A DNA stretch of 64,000 bases, taken from contig NZ_JAFEWD010000004.1 of the NCBI RefSeq assembly GCF_017355855.1, forward strand, positions 186,001-250,000, written 5' to 3'. Below, piece after piece: positions 8,813-17,939 of this stretch. This stretch comes from Pedobacter sp. SYSU D00535 (GTDB lineage: Bacteria > Bacteroidota > Bacteroidia > Sphingobacteriales > Sphingobacteriaceae). A program made the translations under genes and the position numbers. How positions within the stretch are numbered: the stretch's first letter is position 1; every line of letters begins with the position of its first letter. A model generated the notes under the pieces. That model saw nothing but the letters and a program-made list of their open reading frames with translations, searched no databases and was not told where the DNA came from.

Positions 8813-10655
8813 CCCGGTGGCGAACCTCATCAAGCGTTGCTCCAAAAACCAAATCCTTTAACCCGGAATGGCCGTGAGCTCCCATGACTAAGAGATCAAG
8901 CTGGTTTTTTTTGCTTAGTGCTGCAATCTCCGAAGCCGCTTTTCCGAAACCAATGAGCACAGTGCCTTTGTATCCGAGCTTTTCGATATTTTCTTTGTAT
9001 TTCTCAACGTTCTGAACATCGCTCTGCGTCTCAAAATCCATTACACCTTCTTTGTGATAGCGGGCGCCAGCCGTTTCGACAATGTGGATGAAGAAATATT
9101 CAGCGTCTTTGCCGCCCTGAACAAGCGCATGATGAATTGTCTCTTTGTCTTTCTTAGAGAAATCAACAGGGATGCCGATCCTTTTATAAGCAATATTTGC
9201 TATCGCAGCAATTTCGATAGCACTTCCATGAGGAATGTGAGAGGTAGAGCGCTGCGACTGCTGAATTAAGGGTACAACGATTACATAGACAAGCAGTAGG
9301 CCCACAGCTACGATAACGGGAAGAACCAGGGCATACAGCCACCAGCTGTTTGATGTACTCATCCACCCATAAACTTCTTCAAATACAAGCTTTACATTCA
9401 GTCCCACGATGATAAAAGCGCTGATCCAGGCCACGATTTTGACCCAGGGTTTGATCGCAAATTCACCCATCAGTTTCTTATCACTGGTAAAGTGAATGAG
9501 TGGAATAACGGCAAAACCGAGTTGTAAACTCAGTACCACCTGGCTCAAAACTAATAACTCTCCCAGGGCGTCCTCTCCGAAATAAAGTATAGTAAAAAAA
9601 GCCGGAGTGATTGCCAGGAGTCTCGTGATCAGTCTTCTCATCCAGGGAGCGATCCTCAGGTTAAGATGTCCTTCCATCACTATCTGGCCGGCAAGTGTTC
9701 CCGTTATGGTAGAACTTTGGCCGGATGCTATCAATGCAATAGCAAAAAGGGCAGGAGCAAGCGATCCAAAAATTCCTTCCAGCAATTTGTGAGCATCCTG
9801 GATTTCCGCCACCTCGAAATAGCCATTTTTATAGAAGGCTGTAGCCGCTAATATCAAAATGGATGCGTTCACAAAGAAGGCGAGGTTTAATGCCACTGCA
9901 GTGTCGATAAAATTATACTTAAGAGCTTCCTTAATCCCCTTGCTGCTCCTGTCTATTTTACGCGTTTGTACGAGTGACGAGTGCAGGTAGAGATTATGCG
10001 GCATTACAGTGGCTCCAATTATACCGATGGCAATATAAAGAGCATTTCCGGATAGAAATGAAGGTTCGAAGCCTCTTACCACTTCGGACAGTTCCGGTTT
10101 AATGATGAACATTTCTGCCAGAAAAGATAAACCGACTATAAAGACCATCGATACAATGAAGCTTTCCATCATTCTCATTCCCTTATTGAGCAGGAATAAC
10201 AGCAGGAATGTATCTAAAATAGTAATGGAGATACCCCAAATAAGTGGTAGATCAAAAAGCAAATTTAAACCGATGGCCATTCCAATGATCTCAGCAAGAT
10301 CGCAGGCGATAATGGCAATTTGAGCCAGGATGTATAGCGGAAAGTTGGCCCAGCGGGGAAAGGCGTTTCGTGAAGCTTGGGCCAGGTCCAAACCTTTCAC
10401 GATACCCAGTCGAGTGCTTAACGATTGCAGAAGCAAGGCAATCAAATTTGACATGAGCAGCACCCAAATCAACCGATAACCAAATTGACTGCCTCCCGCA
10501 ATGTCAGTTGCCCAGTTGCCAGGGTCCATGTAGCCGACGCTAATCAGATAAGCCGGGCCAATAAAAGCAAGAAGCTTCCGCCAACCTTTTTTCCCGGAGG
10601 TGCTGACCGAAGAATGAACTTCTTCTAATGACTCGCTGTATTTAGTTGATGCCAT
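8787..10655 (-). CDS. mntH: NRAMP divalent metal transporter (MntH) fused to a UspA domain
   Basis: A 622-residue protein. Residues 25-450 form an NRAMP transporter with about 11 membrane segments; the metal-site motifs D44-P-G-N47 and M218-P-H220 are intact, so proton-coupled Mn(II)/Fe(II) import is expected. After the last membrane segment comes a cytoplasmic universal-stress-protein domain (about 480-622) with the nucleotide-binding signature G592-AHG-HSG and FGATLDEV. Bacterial MntH without this tail is about 410-450 residues. A DtxR-box-like site lies 36 bases before the start. The 3' end overlaps the convergent thioredoxin-like gene by 26 bases. Confidence 0.95.
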   Translation of the reverse strand: MASTKYSESLEEVHSSVSTSGKKGWRKLLAFIGPAYLISVGYMDPGNWATDIAGGSQFGYRLIWVLLMSNLIALLLQSLSTRLGIVKGLDLAQASRNAFPRWANFPLYILAQIAIIACDLAEIIGMAIGLNLLFDLPLIWGISITILDTFLLLFLLNKGMRMMESFIVSMVFIVGLSFLAEMFIIKPELSEVVRGFEPSFLSGNALYIAIGIIGATVMPHNLYLHSSLVQTRKIDRSSKGIKEALKYNFIDTAVALNLAFFVNASILILAATAFYKNGYFEVAEIQDAHKLLEGIFGSLAPALFAIALIASGQSSTITGTLAGQIVMEGHLNLRIAPWMRRLITRLLAITPAFFTILYFGEDALGELLVLSQVVLSLQLGFAVIPLIHFTSDKKLMGEFAIKPWVKIVAWISAFIIVGLNVKLVFEEVYGWMSTSNSWWLYALVLPVIVAVGLLLVYVIVVPLIQQSQRSTSHIPHGSAIEIAAIANIAYKRIGIPVDFSKKDKETIHHALVQGGKDAEYFFIHIVETAGARYHKEGVMDFETQSDVQNVEKYKENIEKLGYKGTVLIGFGKAASEIAALSKKNQLDLLVMGAHGHSGLKDLVFGATLDEVRHRVKIPVLIV

Positions 10656-10690
10656 GAATTTTACCCTGTTTTACAAATCTAATAATTAAA

Positions 10691-10709
10691 TTAGGTTAGT
10701 CTAAAAATA
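10691..10709 (+). promoter_or_regulatory. Candidate DtxR/MntR operator upstream of mntH
   Basis: The sequence starts TTAGGTTAGTCTAA and matches the 19-bp DtxR consensus at 14 of 19 positions, including the first nine. It lies in the 98-base gap between the divergent mntH and Lrp-family genes and pairs with the site at 6039-6057. It could in principle act on either gene; mntH is the likely target. Confidence 0.6.
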
Positions 10710-10753
10710 ACAGAAGTATTTAATTTGTTTTAAATTGGCTGATATTTTCAGTT

Positions 10754-11227
10754 ATGCCTTTTCAACCTGACAAGATAGATTTACAAATATTAAAGATTCT
10801 CCAGCAAAACGGTCGGATTACCAATTTGCAGCTGTCGGTAGAAATCGGACTTTCTCCAGCCCCAACTCTCGAGCGTGTCAGGAAGTTGGAAAATGCAGGA
10901 ATTATTAAAAACTACCACGCAGTAATTGACGAAGAGGAGCTAGGCCTTGGTATCAAAACCTTCATTCAGGTGCAGCTTGACTTTCACAAGAGCAACACCA
11001 TACAAACTTTTGCCGACGAAGTAAAGGATATCAAGGAAGTGGTGGAGTGTCACCACGTAACCGGCGGGTGTGATTTTATCCTCAAGGTTCATGTGAAAGA
11101 TATTAAGGCTTATGAGAAATTGATTATGGAGAAGATCAGCAACATCAGTGTAGTTAAAACTTTTCAAACCATGATGATCCTTTCCACTAGCAAAAAGGAT
11201 CCGGTAATGCCCTTAGAATACGAATAG
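10754..11227 (+). CDS. Lrp/AsnC-family transcriptional regulator
   Basis: A 157-residue regulator with an N-terminal helix-turn-helix (about 6-60: DLQILKILQQNGRITNLQLS, then the recognition helix LSPAPTLERVRKLE) and a C-terminal RAM ligand-binding domain (about 70-145, VTGGCDFILKVHVKD). These proteins form octamers and usually sense amino acids. Both domains look complete. It is divergent from mntH; its target is not evident from neighbours. Confidence 0.93.
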   Translation: MPFQPDKIDLQILKILQQNGRITNLQLSVEIGLSPAPTLERVRKLENAGIIKNYHAVIDEEELGLGIKTFIQVQLDFHKSNTIQTFADEVKDIKEVVECHHVTGGCDFILKVHVKDIKAYEKLIMEKISNISVVKTFQTMMILSTSKKDPVMPLEYE

Positions 11228-11241
11228 AAGTATCAGGAAGC

Positions 11242-11916
11242 TCAGCCTTCTATTTGCCAGTCTATTTCTTTTTTCCCTTGCTCTAGTAAGAATTTGTTGG
11301 TTGCCGAAAAATGCCGGCATCCTTCGAAGCCCCTGGCGAGCGGTGAGGGGTGAGGGGCAGTTAAAATATGATGCCTATCGGCATTGATAAAAGCTGCTTT
11401 TGTTTGGGCAAACCTTCCCCAAAGAAGAAATACAATTCCTTCCCGCTGCTTAGCTAGTTTTTGAATTGCTGCATCCGTGAACTGCTCCCATCCTTTCTTT
11501 TGATGAGAACCTGCCTCGGTTGCTCTTACCGTCAGCGTCGCGTTGAGTAAAAGTACTCCCTGATCTGCCCACTTCGTTAAATCGCCGTGAGTAGGAATTT
11601 TGAACCCGGGAATATCTGCAGCAAGTTCTTTATAGATATTCCGCAGCGAAGGAGGTACAGTAACACCTTTTTGAACCGCAAAAGCAAGTCCGAAAGCTTG
11701 GTTGGGGCCGTGATAGGGGTCCTGTCCGATAATTACAGCTTTCACCTGATCAAAGGGAGTATGATTGAATGCATTGAAAATCAAGTTTCCTGGAGGGTAA
11801 ACGGTTTTTCCCGAATCTTTCTCCGCTTGCAGAAAATTCCCGAGTCTTTTCATGTAGTCTTTTTCGAATTCCTCTCCTAAAACACTCTGCCATGATTCTT
11901 CTAGTTGAATTGCCAT
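11242..11916 (-). CDS. ung: Uracil-DNA glycosylase, family 1
   Basis: A 224-residue base-excision repair enzyme that removes uracil from DNA. The water-activating loop is G64-Q-D66-P-Y68-H-G, and the leucine/minor-groove loop is HPSPLA near residue 185 with the catalytic His. Length is normal for family 1. It converges on the Lrp-family gene with 14 bases between stops. Confidence 0.96.
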   Translation of the reverse strand: MAIQLEESWQSVLGEEFEKDYMKRLGNFLQAEKDSGKTVYPPGNLIFNAFNHTPFDQVKAVIIGQDPYHGPNQAFGLAFAVQKGVTVPPSLRNIYKELAADIPGFKIPTHGDLTKWADQGVLLLNATLTVRATEAGSHQKKGWEQFTDAAIQKLAKQREGIVFLLWGRFAQTKAAFINADRHHILTAPHPSPLARGFEGCRHFSATNKFLLEQGKKEIDWQIEG

Positions 11917-11987
11917 AATTCGCGGTTTTCTTGTTTAAGCGGCTAAATAAGCAGATATTTGCGCTCACAAAATAAAGATTTTTTAAG

Positions 11988-12548
11988 ATGCCAAATATCG
12001 TAAGGTTAATTCTTGGATTCGCCCTTCTGGGATCAGCAATTGCGCTGATCGTTTTCGGTCATTGGGGCTGGGGGATCCTGGTTATACTGCTTTCCATTCT
12101 CGTGTTTGTAACGTTTTTCTTTAACGAAAAAATGCTTATAGCTCAGTTTTATCTCCGTAAAGAAAATATGGATATGGCTGAACAGTGGTTGTCAAAAATT
12201 AAGAATTACGAAAAGGAACTGATTAAGCCACAACAAGGTTATTACCATTTGTTGTTAGGATTGATCGAGTCACGCAGAGCGCCCATGCAGTCTGAGAAGT
12301 ACTTCAAGAAAGCTCTGTCTTTGGGAATGACAATGGATCACAACATTGCACTTGCGAAACTTAGCCTTGCTGGAATAGCCATGGCGAAACGGAACAAACG
12401 TGAAGCTACTATGTATTTGCAGGAAGCTAAGAAGGCGGATAAAAACAAGCTTCTAGCAGAGCAGATCAAGATGATGCAAGGGCAGATGAGCCAGATGGAT
12501 CGCACCGTTGTTCAACAGCGCGGCGGCGGCGGCTTCAGAGGCAGATAG
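11988..12548 (+). CDS. Membrane protein with TPR-like cytoplasmic region, function unknown
   Basis: A 186-residue protein with two adjacent hydrophobic segments (about 5-22 and 26-45) followed by a helical region with TPR-like repeats (AEQWLSKIKNYE, SEKYFKKALSLGM, REATMYLQEAKKAD). It ends in a glycine/arginine-rich tail (GGGGFRGR), which could touch nucleic acid or simply be disordered. I do not recognise a named family. It is divergent from ung and followed by a good terminator. Confidence 0.78.
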   Translation: MPNIVRLILGFALLGSAIALIVFGHWGWGILVILLSILVFVTFFFNEKMLIAQFYLRKENMDMAEQWLSKIKNYEKELIKPQQGYYHLLLGLIESRRAPMQSEKYFKKALSLGMTMDHNIALAKLSLAGIAMAKRNKREATMYLQEAKKADKNKLLAEQIKMMQGQMSQMDRTVVQQRGGGGFRGR

Positions 12549-12570
12549 AATTCAAAGCAAGATGAACATA

Positions 12571-12597
12571 AAAAAAGCTCCAATACGGAGCTTTTTT
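12571..12597. terminator. Bidirectional intrinsic terminator
   Basis: An 11-bp perfect stem, AAAAAAGCTCC/GGAGCTTTTTT, with a 5-base loop. The A-tract and T-tract make it usable on both strands. It ends the TPR-like gene at 12548 and may also end the small minus-strand gene at 12658. Confidence 0.85.
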
Positions 12598-12657
12598 TAT
12601 TTGTATGATTATCAGTTCAGAAGATGTCATTCTTTGCCAGTCTGACCGGACCGGATT

Positions 12658-12873
12658 TTATTTGTCGTCAAGATGATCGAAGTATTCACTTCTTTCAGCC
12701 TCTCTTCTGCGGGTGATGATGTCTTCATCGTCTGCAGCTGTACGAAATGAAGCAAATAAACCTTCTGCTTGAATTCGTTTTAGTAGGTTGTTGATGAATG
12801 ATAAATCGAAGTCCTCTTTATTCAATTTAATCAAGTATTCGTTTTCTGTTATTTCAATGCTAGATAGTTTCAT
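12658..12873 (-). CDS. Small acidic protein, function unknown
   Basis: A 71-residue protein starting at the ATG at 12873 (MKLSSIEI); an upstream GTG would add two residues. It has a beta-like N-terminus (EYLIKLNKEDFDLSFI) and a charged C-terminus (DDEDIITRRREAERSEYFD). The size and shape recall small antitoxin-like or addiction-type proteins, but no toxin partner is next to it and I do not name a family. Codon use looks genuine and the gene ends just before a terminator. Confidence 0.6.
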   Translation of the reverse strand: MKLSSIEITENEYLIKLNKEDFDLSFINNLLKRIQAEGLFASFRTAADDEDIITRRREAERSEYFDHLDDK

Positions 12874-12976
12874 AATCACAATACTATTTTCAATATAAAG
12901 GTAATGGGGGAGTGTAAAGCGAAGATGTGCAGTTGATTAAGGTTTTGTTAATAAGGTTAGTACCCTGAAATACAAA

Positions 12977-13003
12977 AAGGCCCGCCTGTGAAAGACGAGC
13001 CTT
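12977..13003 (-). terminator. Intrinsic terminator of lysS
   Basis: On the minus strand AAGGCTCG pairs with CGGGCCTT (one mismatch) around a 11-base loop and is followed by TTTTTGTA. It lies 20 bases past the lysS stop. Confidence 0.65.
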
Positions 13004-13022
13004 AAAATTTTATGGATGCTCC

Positions 13023-14744
13023 TTATTCAAACCATAACATCACATCTTCCTTGGCTGGAACAGTGATATCAAGCTTCAATTTCTTTCTCATCCCGCCAAG
13101 GTCATTGAATACCTTGTTCGGATTTGCAGCCTTCAGTTCTTCAATGGTATTGAATCCCATCTTAATTAATACCGGAACCCACTCGGCCGGAACCCCGATC
13201 GCCTTAAAGTCGTCTACCGAAGCTACCTTCAGTCTCTTTTCCGGACGCATCTGAGGGAAGAATAGCACTTCCTGAATAGTGCTTTGGTTAGTCATTAGCA
13301 TAACAAGGCGGTCAATACCGATGCCAAGCCCGGCAGTAGGAGGCATCCCGTATTCTAATGCACGTAAGAAATCTTCATCCATCGCCATCGCCTCTTCATC
13401 ACCGCGATTAGCCAATAAAAGCTGATCTTCCAGACGAGCACGCTGATCCAGGGGATCATTCAGTTCAGAATAAGCATTGGCAATCTCTTTCCCGTTAACA
13501 AACAGCTCAAAACGCTCTACCAGCCCTTCTTTGCTCCGGTGTTTCTTAGCCAGCGGCGTCATTTCTACAGGGTAATCCGTGATGTAAGTGGGCTGAATCA
13601 GATTCGCTTCTACTTTCTCTCCGAAGATCTCGTCAATCAGTTTGCCCTTGCCCATGGAAGCATCGACTTGAATTCCCAGATCAGCACAAACTGTTCTCAG
13701 GCCAGCTTCGTCCATTGCAGAAACATCAATGCCGGTATATTTTTGGATCGACTCGAACATCGACAGCTTCTCGTAAGGTCCGGCAAAATCGATCACGTGT
13801 TGCCCTACTGGAACTTTAGGAGTGCCGTGGATAGCTACAGCTACTTTCTCCAAACACTCTTCTACCATTCCCATCATCCACACATAGTCTCTGTAGGCAA
13901 CATAAATTTCCATCGAGGTAAACTCTGGGTTGTGCGTGCGGTCCATGCCCTCGTTGCGGAACATCTTACCGAATTCGTACACGCCATCAAAACCCGCTAC
14001 AATCAAGCGTTTCAGATAAAGCTCGTTCGCAATACGCAGGTAAAGCGGCATATCGAGGGTGTTATGATGCGTTTTGAAAGGTCTGGCAGCGGCCCCTCCG
14101 TGTATTGGTTGCAAGATCGGCGTTTCTACTTCCATCCAGCCTTGACTGTCGAAGTAATTGCGCATCGTATTGATTACCCTTGAACGATTGATAAAGATCT
14201 GCTTCAGGTTAGGATTAACGGTTAAGTCAACATAGCGCTGGCGGTAACGCAATTCCGGATCTGTGAAACCGTCGTATACGTGACCTTCCTCATCCCGCTT
14301 CACAATCGGAAGTGGCTTTAATGATTTTGCAAGCACAGTAAATTCGGCTGCGTGAATAGAAATTTCGCCTGTCTGCGTGGTGAAAACGTATCCTTTAATG
14401 CCTAGGTAATCGCCAATATCCAGCAGTTTCTTAAATACGGTGTTATATAAGGTCTTATCTTCACCTGGGCAAAGATCGTCGCGCTTGAAATAAATCTGGA
14501 TACGACCAGTCGCGTCCTGCAGCTCCACAAAAGAAGCACTGCCCATGATCCGACGGCTCATAATACGACCCGCGATGCTGATATTCTTGTAGTTGGTTTT
14601 ATCGCGCTCGTAATTTTCCTTAATATCTTTGGCAGTTACATTTACCTCGAAAGCCTCTGCAGGATAAGGTTCAATACCTAATTCCCGAAGCTGCTTCAAC
14701 GCCTCACGGCGCAAAATTTCCTGTTCCGACAGTCCAATGCTCAT
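13023..14744 (-). CDS. lysS: Lysyl-tRNA synthetase, class II
   Basis: A 573-residue enzyme that charges tRNA-Lys. It has the N-terminal OB-fold anticodon domain (about 55-150, with [11 protein letters not shown]), motif 2 ([18 protein letters not shown]) and motif 3 ([13 protein letters not shown]). After motif 3 there are about 70 further residues (about 503-573) with a helix-hairpin-helix look ([20 protein letters not shown]); such an extension is usual in Bacteroidota enzymes but absent from the E. coli protein (505 residues). It has its own terminator. Confidence 0.97.
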   Translation of the reverse strand: MSIGLSEQEILRREALKQLRELGIEPYPAEAFEVNVTAKDIKENYERDKTNYKNISIAGRIMSRRIMGSASFVELQDATGRIQIYFKRDDLCPGEDKTLYNTVFKKLLDIGDYLGIKGYVFTTQTGEISIHAAEFTVLAKSLKPLPIVKRDEEGHVYDGFTDPELRYRQRYVDLTVNPNLKQIFINRSRVINTMRNYFDSQGWMEVETPILQPIHGGAAARPFKTHHNTLDMPLYLRIANELYLKRLIVAGFDGVYEFGKMFRNEGMDRTHNPEFTSMEIYVAYRDYVWMMGMVEECLEKVAVAIHGTPKVPVGQHVIDFAGPYEKLSMFESIQKYTGIDVSAMDEAGLRTVCADLGIQVDASMGKGKLIDEIFGEKVEANLIQPTYITDYPVEMTPLAKKHRSKEGLVERFELFVNGKEIANAYSELNDPLDQRARLEDQLLLANRGDEEAMAMDEDFLRALEYGMPPTAGLGIGIDRLVMLMTNQSTIQEVLFFPQMRPEKRLKVASVDDFKAIGVPAEWVPVLIKMGFNTIEELKAANPNKVFNDLGGMRKKLKLDITVPAKEDVMLWFE

Positions 14745-14900
14745 GTTTATATGCTGATTTTAACCTGAAATTATTACTTTAAGTAATTTCTGCAAAAGTA
14801 CTATTTCGCGCAGAACAATCAAGGAATGATTTGAGGCCTCGTTGGTGACAAGGAGTACTTGAATGAATATGGAGAAGAACGCCAACTCTCGCATCAGGGC

Positions 14901-14972
14901 CAGTCCTGCCATCTGCTCATACGCCTGCAGGCCTTAAGCTCAGGGCCGGTATCCGCGCCTGTCAGGTCTATT
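14901..14972 (+). repeat. Dispersed intergenic repeat, copy A
   Basis: One of three related intergenic copies. It shares CAGTCCTGC, GCTCATACGCCTGCAGGCCT and GGTATCCGC with the copy at 22311-22386, and the GCTCATAC and GGTATCCGC blocks with the inverted copy at 32949-33045. It lies just past the 3' end of the minus-strand sulfatase gene. Confidence 0.75.
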
Positions 14973-15013
14973 TTACAGCAGGGGAAGCACCGACGAATGT
15001 GCCACTTCCAGCG

Positions 15014-16876
15014 CTAATATGCCATATACTGCTGGAACACCTTCTGCATATAGGCCTTGGCGTTTTTAAGCAACCGGTTGTCGATCTCTTTGGAGACTTT
15101 GTTTTTACGGAAGACTACCTTACCGCTTACTGCCTCGAAGGTAATGGCCTGTGTAGGATCGACCATTCCAAATCCATTATCCCAGTTGTAAAAGGCAAAG
15201 TCTTGCGCTTTCGGATCCAGCAAGTTCTTCGACCAAAGTTGTGGAAAGCGGAGTCCTATTTGTGTGAATAGCGTTGCCGCTATATCCGTCTGGCTCCCAA
15301 TTTTATCTACCGTAATTCCTTTGTACTCCTCTTTTATTGCGCCACCAAAAAACAGTAAGGGGATGCGGTACCGGGCAGCATCATGAATTTGAATATCTCG
15401 GGGCAAGCGGTGACCGTGATCGGCAACAGCAATGAAAACAGTATTGTCATACCAACTCTGTTTCTTAGCTTTCTCAACAAAGTCGCCGATGCATGAATCA
15501 GCATAGTAGGCAGTGCTTTTGTATTTGTTTACCAAATCATCCCCTTCAAAGTGAGGGCGAACAGGTAGGTCGAAGGGCTCGTGATTCGTTAGTGTAAGAA
15601 TGGTAGAGAAGAAAGGCTGCTTTTCTTTGTTCAGGCCATTCAATAATTTAGCAAAGACCCGGTCGTCATAAGCACCCCACTTAGAGCTCAATTCGTGCTC
15701 TTCGAAATTCGACTTGTCTACCAGCGTCTCGCAACCATTATTATACAAATACGATTTCATATTGGTAAACTGGCTTTCACCTCCATAATAAAAGGATGTT
15801 TTATATCCCAGCTGATTGAAGCTTTTATACAGTGATGGCAGGTTTTTATGCTTGGAGCTTTCCTTAATGATACTTGGACGCGTTTGTGAAGGGAAGGCGC
15901 TGAGTATCGCTACCAGACCTTTGTCAGTTCTGCTTCCCGAAGCGTAGATATTGCTGAAAAACACACCTTCCTGTTTCAGTTTCTCCAACGAGGGGTCTAC
16001 GCCCTTTTCGCCACCCAAGCTCTCCACGACGTCAGCAGTAAAGCCTTCCATTACTATTAATACTACATTGGGTCGGTTCGTCTTTAGTATTTGTTCCGAC
16101 CCTCCTGAGCGTTTAGTATACAGTTCCTTAACCAACGCAGTAGCCTCTGCCTCCTTCAAATAGTTGTATGGGTACTTATTCGCCGATAAGGACATTTGTA
16201 CTGACTGAAAAAAAGACCATTGGGGATTCACGGATGCATAATTCAAATCCTGACTATCCGAATAATACGCCATGCTTTCATTGATAGGGGTAAGCTGAAG
16301 TCCACCCCTGATTGCTACTACATTTGCTGCTGCCAGGCCGACAATCAGCGGAAGCTTGTACCACTTGAAACCTTCTCTGAACATCTCGTATCGAACCAGT
16401 GAGCGCGACAGGCCGAAACCAGCAAGAAGCATTAAGGTCAGTACGAGGATGGAGGGAATCGGTGGAGAAGAAAGACTGCTCGCGAGCGCTTCTCCCGGAG
16501 AACTGAAGGCGAATTCGAATGCCCGATAGCTAATAAGTGAACCCCATTCTTTGTAAATATTTACGTTGATTACCGCTACTAGCGATACGAAGACCACCCA
16601 AAAGACCGTGTAACCTTTAACTAGTTTCTTACTTATTCGTAGTTGTGGGAAGAGCAAAAGGACAAGGAATACTAATAATGGAATGCTGCAGATGTAGGCA
16701 GCCATAGAAGCATCTAGCCATAAACCGTACACAAAGCTCTTGGCAATCTCGGGCAACGACAAGCTTTTTAATCTCCCTATAAAAAACAAGAGGAACGTGA
16801 ATCGCTCCAGAAGGAAGAAGAGCAGCCAAAATACAAAGTACCTGACAGGATTTACCAGGTTAGTTAACATATTCAT
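15014..16876 (-). CDS. LTA-synthase-like sulfatase (membrane phosphoglycerol transferase family)
   Basis: A 620-residue membrane enzyme with five N-terminal transmembrane segments (first about 190 residues) and a periplasmic alkaline-phosphatase-fold sulfatase domain (about 265-560). Metal and nucleophile motifs are visible: NVVLIVMEGF, the nucleophile region SGSRTDKGLVAIL (Thr), and VADHGHRLP. The family moves phosphoglycerol or phosphoethanolamine groups onto surface glycans or lipids; Bacteroidota members are mostly uncharacterised. I chose the ATG at 16876; an in-frame GTG at 16900 is possible. Confidence 0.9.
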   Translation of the reverse strand: MNMLTNLVNPVRYFVFWLLFFLLERFTFLLFFIGRLKSLSLPEIAKSFVYGLWLDASMAAYICSIPLLVFLVLLLFPQLRISKKLVKGYTVFWVVFVSLVAVINVNIYKEWGSLISYRAFEFAFSSPGEALASSLSSPPIPSILVLTLMLLAGFGLSRSLVRYEMFREGFKWYKLPLIVGLAAANVVAIRGGLQLTPINESMAYYSDSQDLNYASVNPQWSFFQSVQMSLSANKYPYNYLKEAEATALVKELYTKRSGGSEQILKTNRPNVVLIVMEGFTADVVESLGGEKGVDPSLEKLKQEGVFFSNIYASGSRTDKGLVAILSAFPSQTRPSIIKESSKHKNLPSLYKSFNQLGYKTSFYYGGESQFTNMKSYLYNNGCETLVDKSNFEEHELSSKWGAYDDRVFAKLLNGLNKEKQPFFSTILTLTNHEPFDLPVRPHFEGDDLVNKYKSTAYYADSCIGDFVEKAKKQSWYDNTVFIAVADHGHRLPRDIQIHDAARYRIPLLFFGGAIKEEYKGITVDKIGSQTDIAATLFTQIGLRFPQLWSKNLLDPKAQDFAFYNWDNGFGMVDPTQAITFEAVSGKVVFRKNKVSKEIDNRLLKNAKAYMQKVFQQYMAY

Positions 16877-17067
16877 TCTAAACTCAAAACCGCAGGACAC
16901 GGCAGTGCAAACTTCTGAAAAATAATGTAATCTGCAATACGGTGGGATGAAAGAAAGGTTGTGGTGATTTAAATGGAGGAGGTCAGTAGGTTGGAGAAAC
17001 CCACATCAATAAATTTACGGGAACGAAATTTTTTCTACCTTTAACTATAACTTAAATACACCTGAAC

Positions 17068-17685
17068 ATGAAAAAAATACTTTACCTATTCCTTTTAGTC
17101 TCTGTGATTACCTCCTGCAAGAAGAGCTCAGACGGCTTTGACGAACCAAACGACAGTAAAGAGAAGCAACCAGAAGTTTTTATTCTTAAAGCGATTAGCT
17201 ACTCGATGGAGGAGGGCGATGGCGAGGAGATTATAACGATCCTTCAAAAGCCTGTCACTGTTGAAAATAAGAGTAATGCCCACGGGACGACATTTTTCGA
17301 CTCTTTTGAAGAGATTAAAGAAACATCGCACTTCTCTAGTAGCGATTCAATGGCATTTCCTGAATTTGATCTTGATTCCGTAAAAGTTTCGGTACCGGTC
17401 CAACTTCTGTCCGACAATCAGGTTGCAGTTGGCTCAAGTAAATGGCTGTATGAGCCGGGCGTGGTTGAGCTGCCATCGGGAAAAACACAGGTCAACACCC
17501 TAAGTTATACCCCTTACACCAGAATTACTGTTAACTCTAGTTTGAAAATTAAAAAATATACACTTACCTACAAGGCTACTTTGGTAAACCAAAATACCGG
17601 CAAAGAAGTAGAGGTTAAAGGAAAGTGGAGAGGGACTACTCCTTTTGGTAGCGATCTAAAAATTGAATACCAAGAAATCAAGTAG
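17068..17685 (+). CDS. Lipoprotein, function unknown
   Basis: A 205-residue secreted lipoprotein: the signal peptide ends in the lipobox VITSC (Cys17), followed by a charged linker (KKSSDGFDEPNDSKEKQ) and a beta-rich domain with several paired strands. No family is recognised. It is a single gene with a 167-base upstream gap and is followed by an 11-bp inverted repeat. Confidence 0.78.
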   Translation: MKKILYLFLLVSVITSCKKSSDGFDEPNDSKEKQPEVFILKAISYSMEEGDGEEIITILQKPVTVENKSNAHGTTFFDSFEEIKETSHFSSSDSMAFPEFDLDSVKVSVPVQLLSDNQVAVGSSKWLYEPGVVELPSGKTQVNTLSYTPYTRITVNSSLKIKKYTLTYKATLVNQNTGKEVEVKGKWRGTTPFGSDLKIEYQEIK

Positions 17686-17695
17686 ATTCAACTGG

Positions 17696-17734
17696 AGCAC
17701 TAACAGGCGGGTAGCAGGCCAGTCTGTTAGTGCT
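17696..17734. repeat. Inverted repeat after the lipoprotein gene
   Basis: AGCACTAACAG and its exact complement CTGTTAGTGCT are separated by 17 bases. It lies 11 bases past the stop at 17685. There is no T-run, so it could be a Rho-independent-like stop with a weak tail, an mRNA 3' stabiliser or a remnant. The rest of the 254-base gap to 17940 shows nothing else. Confidence 0.6.
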
Positions 17735-17939
17735 TCCCTCTGCAGCAATACAATTCTCTAAACCTCAGTTCTTTCAAATAGCACCCCGGCCTTCTCCAAC
17801 AGTTTCCCTAAGAACATTTTCAAGTGTCTTTTGCGAAGAGCACAAATATTATAGCCTTTATAGTCAAGGATAAATTCAACAGCGTCCGAGGACAACTAAA
17901 ATATGTTTTAACATCGATCAGGAAATTCTGAAACAAGGG

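Noticed and set aside
13539-14183. Plus-strand 214-codon frame inside lysS
   Set aside because: Antisense to a clearly coding, conserved synthetase; no motif, no start signal.
17696-17734. Reading the 11-bp inverted repeat as a classical terminator
   Set aside because: No T-run follows the stem and the loop is 17 bases, so it was kept only as a repeat.
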